A DNA stretch of 11,204 bases from Campylobacterales bacterium. Its GTDB lineage: Bacteria; Campylobacterota; Campylobacteria; Campylobacterales; QNZT01. Positions within the stretch are counted from its first letter, which is position 1. Every line of letters starts with the position of its first letter. Positions 6,300-11,204 of this stretch are shown in pieces. Under the pieces are notes generated by a model. The model was not told the origin of the DNA and did not search any database. It saw only the letters and a program-made list of their open reading frames with translations. Position numbers and translations under genes: made by a program. The stretch is from positions 1 to 11,204 of the forward strand of contig WGAE01000123.1 in the NCBI GenBank assembly GCA_015489185.1, read 5' to 3'.

Positions 6300-6988
6300 A
6301 AAATCCCCATCGCTTTTTTGAAACGTTTGATATCATCCTCTTTACCGATCACCACGAGAATATCTCCTTGTGCGATTTTTTTACGAATTTTATAGGTATG
6401 AAACATAAAACCTTTTCTCCCCTTTCCCGGTTGCAATCCCAGCACCATCAGATCATACTCTTTTTCTATCCCGGCACCGTAAAGCGGCAGACCGATCAGA
6501 TAGGAGTTTTCAGGCACCACCAGTTCGGCAATCTTGATATCGGAGCGACGGTAGAGAATCTCATCCAGCACCCGATAGACGACAGGTTTTTTGATCAACC
6601 GAAAAATACGGTTCGCTCCGACCGTGTAGGGATTGATATTTTTGTTCGCTCCTGCCAGCATCATCTTCTTCTCTTCCGCTTCATCCGCCGCCAGTGAAAG
6701 GATATAGAGATTTGGATCGAGATTGCGTGCACTAAGGGTGACAAAGAGGTTTTTGTTGTAGTTACGACTGACACAAAAGAGGGTTTTGACCCATTTACCC
6801 ACCCCGAATTTAATCAGTTCACTGTCGTCGTTGTAGTTGATCCAGTGTGCGTCATATCCGTCTTCGATCGCCTGTTGTGTCCGCTCCTCTTCGGTCGTTA
6901 AAATAATAAAGGAGTGTTCACGGCTCTGTAACACGGCGGCAATCTCTCTGGCACTTTTGGAGTATCCGAACAGAATCGTATCGATCAC
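6296..6988 (-). CDS. Stand-alone RCK (TrkA-N/TrkA-C) protein with degenerate nucleotide site
   Basis: This 230-residue cytoplasmic protein has the two-part layout of potassium-transport regulators. There is an N-terminal RCK/TrkA-N Rossmann-like domain (about 1-130) and a C-terminal TrkA-C domain (about 150-230, ending in GDILVVIGKEDDIKRF). The glycine loop, normally GxGxxG, reads GYSKSA (8-13), and the second strand ends in IILTTEE without the usual first acidic residue that binds adenosine ribose. NAD or ATP binding is therefore doubtful. It starts at GTG 6988 with a strong GAGGAG 5 bases upstream (6999-6994). That GTG overlaps the stop of the channel gene as GTGA. The neighbouring channel carries its own intact RCK domain, so this protein may form a mixed gating ring with it or regulate it; this is inferred from position only. 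Confidence 0.85.
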   Translation of the reverse strand: MIDTILFGYSKSAREIAAVLQSREHSFIILTTEEERTQQAIEDGYDAHWINYNDDSELIKFGVGKWVKTLFCVSRNYNKNLFVTLSARNLDPNLYILSLAADEAEEKKMMLAGANKNINPYTVGANRIFRLIKKPVVYRVLDEILYRRSDIKIAELVVPENSYLIGLPLYGAGIEKEYDLMVLGLQPGKGRKGFMFHTYKIRKKIAQGDILVVIGKEDDIKRFKKAMGIL

Positions 6989-8541
6989 AGTCTCTCCTCA
7001 TGCAGATGTAATTTGAACGCAGCGATATCATCACTTGTACCGATCACAATCAATATATCCTCTTCTTCTACCATAAAAACCTCTTTACGCGGATGAAAAT
7101 AGAACCGGTCGTTTTCACGCCGACGTACGACACCAAGAAGTTTCAGACGATACTTTTTAATCCCGATACGCCGCAAATCTTTACCGACCGCATGCATCTC
7201 CCGTGTAATCTCCACCTCGTCGATGACCGGCTGATGATATTCGTGTAAAATCTCATCGATCGCCGAAAACGCAACCGGTTGCCCCAAATGTTCATATGCC
7301 GCAATCGCCGCCGATTCATAGGGAAATACGACCTCTTTGGCACCTGCAAGCAACAATTTTTCCCGCGCGTTTTTCTCAACCGCTCGCGAAAAGAGTATGA
7401 TCTCTTCGCTGATCGTCTTGACCGAGAGGATAATCGAAAGGTTGACCGCATCGTCATTGGTCAGCGCGACGAAATATTTGACCCTCCCTTTGAGGTTGAG
7501 CCGATCCAGCAGCTCCGTATCGCTCGCGTCTGCATGGAGCGCTAAAAAACCGTCCTCCTGCGCCTGCAACGCCTCCGCTTCCAGCGGATCGATCACAACA
7601 ACGGTCTCTCCCGAAAGACGCAGTTCGGAAGCGAGTACCTTTCCCATCTTGCCGTAACCGCAGATGACGATGAAGTTTTTGAGCTTGCCGATCTGATAGA
7701 AAACCTGGTTGGTCTTCATCATCTCCAGTTTCTGCGCCATCGCCGTCGTGATAATCGACGTCATGAACGAGATTGCGGTAATACCGCCGATGATCAGAAA
7801 AACCGTCACGAAACGCCCCTCCGGCGTGACCGGAGAGATGTCACCGAAACCGACCGTCGTGATCGTCACAACCGCCCAGTAAATCGCGTCGTAGAAGTTG
7901 TGAATGTCCGGATTTGCTCCCGCTCCTTCAAAAATATAGATCACCGTCGAAGCGAAAAAGACCATAAAGGCAAAGATAATGATCAGGCTTAGAAATTCAA
8001 AACGCTTTTCGACAAAGACCCGCAACAGCGAATTGATATTTTCGGTATAACGAAAGATTTTAAACAGCCGAAACAGCAGCAAAAAACGCAAAAAACGCAG
8101 CGCCCGGTAAGAAGGCAAAATCGCCAGCAGATCGACGATCGACATCGGGGAGATAATAAACTTCCCTTTGTTCGCCAGCGCCGGTTTGAGCAGTTGCCAG
8201 AGCGTCAGTTCCCGTTTTTCGTACTCGGCGTTTTCCTGTGTGTGGATAATATCCAGATGTGCGTCGCTTGCCACCCACAGACGCGCCAGCCACTCTACGA
8301 TGAAGATCAGTACCGCCAGTGCCTCGTAGTAGTAGACCCATACCGGCAGCTTGTTTTTGATCTCCAGAATCAAAATCATGATCGTCGAGAGGACCAAAAA
8401 GATCATGAAGTAGTCGAAATAGCGCTTTTCGACGCTGCTGGAATCGTTCAGAATTGCGTTAACGCGCTTTTTGATTTTGGCGTATCGTTTCGAACTCGCT
8501 AGATAGTAGGAGGCCGAAAGGATACGCTCTTTGAGTGTCAT
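6985..8541 (-). CDS. Six-helix voltage-gated-like potassium channel with C-terminal RCK domain
   Basis: This inner-membrane potassium channel is of the Kch type. Probable segments are S1 (44-60), S2 (68-90), S3 (131-143), S4 (145-164), S5 (182-203), the pore helix with selectivity filter TTVGFGD (228-234), and S6 (243-266). S4 has spaced basic residues (R146, R149, R152, R158, K161, R164), like a voltage sensor. A long, charged insertion lies between S2 and S3 (about 91-130). The cytoplasmic part is an RCK domain with intact GYGKMG (295-300) and acidic D318, followed by a TrkA-C domain to residue 518. Similarity in design to the Helicobacter pylori channel HpKchA is likely. The ATG at 8541 overlaps the gatB stop as ATGA, and there is no strong ribosome site, so coupling to gatB is probable. 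It is followed directly by a second RCK gene. Confidence 0.92.
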   Translation of the reverse strand: MTLKERILSASYYLASSKRYAKIKKRVNAILNDSSSVEKRYFDYFMIFLVLSTIMILILEIKNKLPVWVYYYEALAVLIFIVEWLARLWVASDAHLDIIHTQENAEYEKRELTLWQLLKPALANKGKFIISPMSIVDLLAILPSYRALRFLRFLLLFRLFKIFRYTENINSLLRVFVEKRFEFLSLIIIFAFMVFFASTVIYIFEGAGANPDIHNFYDAIYWAVVTITTVGFGDISPVTPEGRFVTVFLIIGGITAISFMTSIITTAMAQKLEMMKTNQVFYQIGKLKNFIVICGYGKMGKVLASELRLSGETVVVIDPLEAEALQAQEDGFLALHADASDTELLDRLNLKGRVKYFVALTNDDAVNLSIILSVKTISEEIILFSRAVEKNAREKLLLAGAKEVVFPYESAAIAAYEHLGQPVAFSAIDEILHEYHQPVIDEVEITREMHAVGKDLRRIGIKKYRLKLLGVVRRRENDRFYFHPRKEVFMVEEEDILIVIGTSDDIAAFKLHLHEERL

Positions 8542-9971
8542 GAAGCGGAGAGTTTCTCTTTGAGCAGTTTGTTAACCACGCCGGGATTGGCCGTTCCTTT
8601 ACTCGCTTTCATCACCTGTCCGACGAAGAAACCGAAGAGTTTCTCTTTACCGTTTTGATACTCTTCGACCTTGTCGGCATTTTGGGTCAGAATCTCATCG
8701 ATCATCGCCGAGAGCGCACCCTCGTCGCTGACCTGTTTAAGTCCCAGTTCATCGATGACGGCATCGACCTCTTTACCGGGATGTTCCATCAGGTGATCAA
8801 GCACCTCTTTTGCCGCTTTACCGCTGATCGTTCCCTCTTCGATCCGCTTGACAATTGTCGCGAGTGTGACCGCATCGACGGGAGATTCGGCGATTGTCAC
8901 ACCCCCTTTCAGGCGACCCTGCAGCTCTACCGTCAGCCAGGTCACGGCATTTTTCGCACTCGCACCCTCTTCGATCATCTTCTCGAAATAGTGCGCCATC
9001 TCGACCGAAGAGGTAATAATGACCGCATCGTAGGGTTTGATGCCGTATTCTCGGATCAGCCGCTCCTTCTTTTCGTCGGGCAGTTCGGGAATCTTTTTGC
9101 CTTCTTCGATCATCTCGTCGGTCAAAATGACAGGCAGCAGGTCGGGATCGGGGAAGTAGCGATACTCCGCACTATCCTCTTTGCCGCGCATACTGCGTGT
9201 CTCGCCGGTCTGTGTATTGAAAAGGCGCGTCTCCTGCACCACCTCTTCGTCATACACACCGTCTTCCCAGGCGTCGCACTGACGCTCGAACTCATACTCG
9301 ATCGCCCTTTGGATAAAACGAAACGAGTTCATGTTCTTGATCTCGACACGGGTATAAAACTTCTCATCCCCTTTGGGACGGATCGAAATATTGACATCGC
9401 ACCGAAACGACCCCTCTTGCATATTGGCGTCGCTGATATCAAGATATCTTACGATCGCATGCAACTTTTTCAGATAGAGCACCGCCTCTTCGGCGCTTCG
9501 GATATCGGGTTCGCTGACAATCTCCAGCAGCGGCGTGCCGGCACGGTTTAAATCAACATGGCTTACCTCACCGTGGTGCAGATTTTTTCCGGCATCCTCC
9601 TCCAGATGCGCGCGGGTAATACCGATTCGTTTGCTTTTACCGTCTTCGAAATCGATATAGAGTTCACCGTTTTCGACGATCGGGATTTCAAACTGGGAGA
9701 TCTGATACCCTTTGGGAAGATCGGGATAGAAGTAGTTTTTACGGTTGAAGATCGATTTTTTATGCACCGTCGCGTTGATGGCGTGTCCGAAGCTGATCGC
9801 TTTTCTGACCGCCTCTTCGTTGAGTACCGGAAGCGCTCCCGGGAGCGCCAAACAGACAGGACAGACGTTGGTATTGGGCGCGTCACCGAAAGAGGTGGGG
9901 CAAGAGCAGAAAATTTTCGTTTTTGTATTGAGCTGAATATGGACCTCAAGGCCAATCACCATTTCAAACAT
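8538..9971 (-). CDS. gatB: Aspartyl/glutamyl-tRNA(Asn/Gln) amidotransferase subunit B
   Basis: GatB is the tRNA-binding and kinase subunit of the GatCAB complex. The complex converts Glu-tRNA(Gln) and Asp-tRNA(Asn) to the amidated forms in organisms lacking GlnRS and/or AsnRS. The product is of normal length (477 aa). It shows VIGLEVHIQLNTKTKIFC near the start, a zinc-type cysteine set (C22, C24, C37, C40), LALPGALPVLNE (41-52), the family signature DLNRAGTPLLEIVSEPD (140-156) and EGSFRCDVNIS (186-196). The C-terminal third, from about 330, is the helical/YqeY tail that contacts tRNA. ATG 9971 is chosen because MFEMVIGLEVH is the usual N-terminus; AAAGG lies 10 bases upstream, rather far. gatA and gatC are not in the window. 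It heads a chain of genes with 4-base overlaps. Confidence 0.97.
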   Translation of the reverse strand: MFEMVIGLEVHIQLNTKTKIFCSCPTSFGDAPNTNVCPVCLALPGALPVLNEEAVRKAISFGHAINATVHKKSIFNRKNYFYPDLPKGYQISQFEIPIVENGELYIDFEDGKSKRIGITRAHLEEDAGKNLHHGEVSHVDLNRAGTPLLEIVSEPDIRSAEEAVLYLKKLHAIVRYLDISDANMQEGSFRCDVNISIRPKGDEKFYTRVEIKNMNSFRFIQRAIEYEFERQCDAWEDGVYDEEVVQETRLFNTQTGETRSMRGKEDSAEYRYFPDPDLLPVILTDEMIEEGKKIPELPDEKKERLIREYGIKPYDAVIITSSVEMAHYFEKMIEEGASAKNAVTWLTVELQGRLKGGVTIAESPVDAVTLATIVKRIEEGTISGKAAKEVLDHLMEHPGKEVDAVIDELGLKQVSDEGALSAMIDEILTQNADKVEEYQNGKEKLFGFFVGQVMKASKGTANPGVVNKLLKEKLSAS

Positions 9972-10035
9972 AAGCGCGTAACCTTTATAAGTAGAATTTC
10001 TTCTATTTTACAATGATTTGGCTTTGAATCTTCCG
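9972..10035 (-). promoter_or_regulatory. Gap before gatB with a possible promoter and small hairpin
   Basis: This 64-bp gap separates the diguanylate cyclase stop from gatB. Two -10-like boxes exist on the minus strand. TAAAAT (10010-10005) would give a leader of about 25 bases carrying the AAAGG site (9986-9982). TATAAA (9989-9984), with TTGTAA 18 bases upstream (10013-10008), would give an almost leaderless gatB mRNA. The first fits translation better. A small hairpin TAGAA-GAAA-TTCTA (10005-9992) with a GNRA-type loop lies between them. No intrinsic terminator for the cyclase gene is visible, so readthrough into gatB is possible. Confidence 0.35.
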
Positions 10036-11204
10036 CTAGCTCACGACGCGGTTCTTGCCCGTCGTTTTTGCTTTATAAAGTTTGGTATCGACATCGTGCA
10101 TGAAGGTTTCGACACTCTGATCACGGTGATATTCGGAGACCCCGAAACTGCAGGTAAAGGGCGGCAACCCCTTCTCCTTGATCGCCGCAACTTTTTTGCG
10201 CAGTTTTTCGGCGATCTTCTCTCCGGTAACCAGTCTGGTATGGGGCAGGATGATCGCAAACTCTTCGCCGCCCCAGCGTGCGACGGTATCGCTTTTGCGT
10301 ACGCTGTTACGCAGCGTCTTTGCCAGTGTTATCAGTACCTGATCGCCTGTCGGGTGTCCGTAGGTATCGTTGATCTTTTTAAAGTTGTCCACATCGAGCA
10401 AAATGACACAAAAAGCGTTGTTGTAGCGTTTGGAGAGTTCAATCTGCTGCTTGAGTATCGTATCGAACTTGAGTCGGTTTGAGACTTTGGTCAACGGATC
10501 GGTCGTCGCATCCAGAATCAGATTGCGGCGTTCAAATTCAATCGTACTGATATCGGTCAATGTAATAATGACACGGTAAAAATCGTACTTACTGCTCATC
10601 TTTGCGGCGACACTGAAAATATGCGGTTCACCGTTTTTGTAGATCATCACTTTGTGCTCTTTAAGCGGGTTGCGAAGCACATAGGTCACCCAGTTCTCAC
10701 CCTCCATTTGCGGATCGAAATACTCTTCATCCTCTTTGGAAAAAAATTCGGAGATACAGTGATGGTTACGGGTGAACTGTTCGAGTGAATCGATATTGAA
10801 AAACTCAAGAAAAGCGCGGTTGACGTTGACAATACGCTCATGCGTGCGCGTGATGATCAGACTCTTCTGCGCATCGATAACCGTCTGCAACTGCATCTCG
10901 TTAAAAGAGATCTTTTCGATCAACGGATTGATCAGGCGGCAGAGGTAACGAAACTCCTCAAAATGAAACTTCGTCGGATCCATCAGCTCCTTCTTCTGCA
11001 ACGCCTGATAGAACTCGCTTTGAAATTTGTAGAAGTTGCGCTTGAGCTGCATTGAAATGAGCTTTGCCGACAAACCGATCAGTCCCAGACCGAAAAAGAT
11101 GATCACAAACATCTGTGTTGCGGGAATATTTTGCAGATAGGTATAAAAGTTTTCATAATAGGTCGCATCCTGTGTGCGGTAAGCATCCAGTGTCTGCAAA
11201 AGCC
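10036..11204 (-). CDS. Membrane-anchored PAS-GGDEF diguanylate cyclase, 5' end outside the window
   Basis: The enzyme makes cyclic di-GMP from two GTP, a signal that usually promotes attachment and biofilm over motility. The frame stays open to the window edge. The only internal candidate near the start is a TTG at 11199 with no visible ribosome site, so the gene is probably truncated here. Numbering from that TTG, residues 1-29 look extracytoplasmic, one helix spans about 30-50, a PAS-like sensor covers about 104-220, and the GGDEF domain runs from about 230 to 387. The domain has DxLT (234-237), N241, DVDNFKKINDTYGH (269-282) and active-site GGEEF (310-314). An intact inhibitory RxxD site (R301-D304) lies five residues before it, so product feedback is expected. 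The missing N-terminus probably holds another membrane helix and a periplasmic sensor part. It ends at TAG 10036-10038. Confidence 0.9.
   Translation of the reverse strand, partial: LLQTLDAYRTQDATYYENFYTYLQNIPATQMFVIIFFGLGLIGLSAKLISMQLKRNFYKFQSEFYQALQKKELMDPTKFHFEEFRYLCRLINPLIEKISFNEMQLQTVIDAQKSLIITRTHERIVNVNRAFLEFFNIDSLEQFTRNHHCISEFFSKEDEEYFDPQMEGENWVTYVLRNPLKEHKVMIYKNGEPHIFSVAAKMSSKYDFYRVIITLTDISTIEFERRNLILDATTDPLTKVSNRLKFDTILKQQIELSKRYNNAFCVILLDVDNFKKINDTYGHPTGDQVLITLAKTLRNSVRKSDTVARWGGEEFAIILPHTRLVTGEKIAEKLRKKVAAIKEKGLPPFTCSFGVSEYHRDQSVETFMHDVDTKLYKAKTTGKNRVVS

Noticed and set aside
8655..9551. Plus-strand open frame of 298 codons opposite gatB
   Set aside because: It lies fully within gatB, which is clearly coding on the minus strand, and shows no domain or good ribosome binding site.
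9833..9848. 16-bp perfect palindrome GCGCTCCCGGGAGCGC
   Set aside because: It falls in the gatB codons for the conserved LALPGALPVL segment, where alternating Leu-Pro-Gly-Ala codons readily give a palindrome; no sign of an operator or terminator role.
1..11204. CRISPR arrays, insertion sequences, phage genes, tRNA and rRNA genes
   Set aside because: I found no regular direct repeats, transposase motifs, phage proteins or tRNA-like cloverleafs; the window is almost fully covered by housekeeping and signalling genes.

Overview
The window looks like chromosomal core DNA from a member of the Campylobacterota (the former Epsilonproteobacteria), possibly a Sulfurimonas- or Sulfurovum-like lineage. 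The reasons are the long, actinobacterial-type DapD, use of the GatCAB amidotransferase, a voltage-gated-like RCK potassium channel, very tight gene packing, and a TATAAT box without a clear -35 element. The assignment is inference from protein character; no database search was run. I see no mobile element, tRNA, rRNA or CRISPR array.

Positions 1-2439 are a plus-strand cluster: the last codons of an unidentified upstream gene (possibly ftsY), then radA (DNA recombination and repair), a 93-residue protein of unknown function, and a 248-residue two-helix membrane protein whose C-terminal half resembles a PH-like fold. The cluster meets a minus-strand cluster head-on at about 2440. A strong intrinsic terminator for the minus-strand genes is built into the last codons of the 248-residue gene.

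From 11204 down to 2457 everything reads on the minus strand. First comes a diguanylate cyclase, whose beginning lies beyond the window. After a 64-bp gap comes a four-gene unit, gatB, a potassium channel gene, a second RCK-domain gene and gpsA, in which each gene overlaps the next by exactly 4 bases (ATGA, GTGA, ATGA). After the 252-bp gap at 5124-5375 come a DEAD-box RNA helicase gene and dapD, only 3 bases apart.

The main non-coding feature is that 252-bp gap. A clear TATAAT box leads into about 145 nt that can fold into a long rod, closed by a 10-bp stem and followed directly by six U residues. The first nucleotides of the predicted RNA can also pair with one arm of the apical stem, so two mutually exclusive folds are possible. 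This could be a regulated leader of the helicase gene or a free-standing 6S-like small RNA; the sequence alone does not decide.
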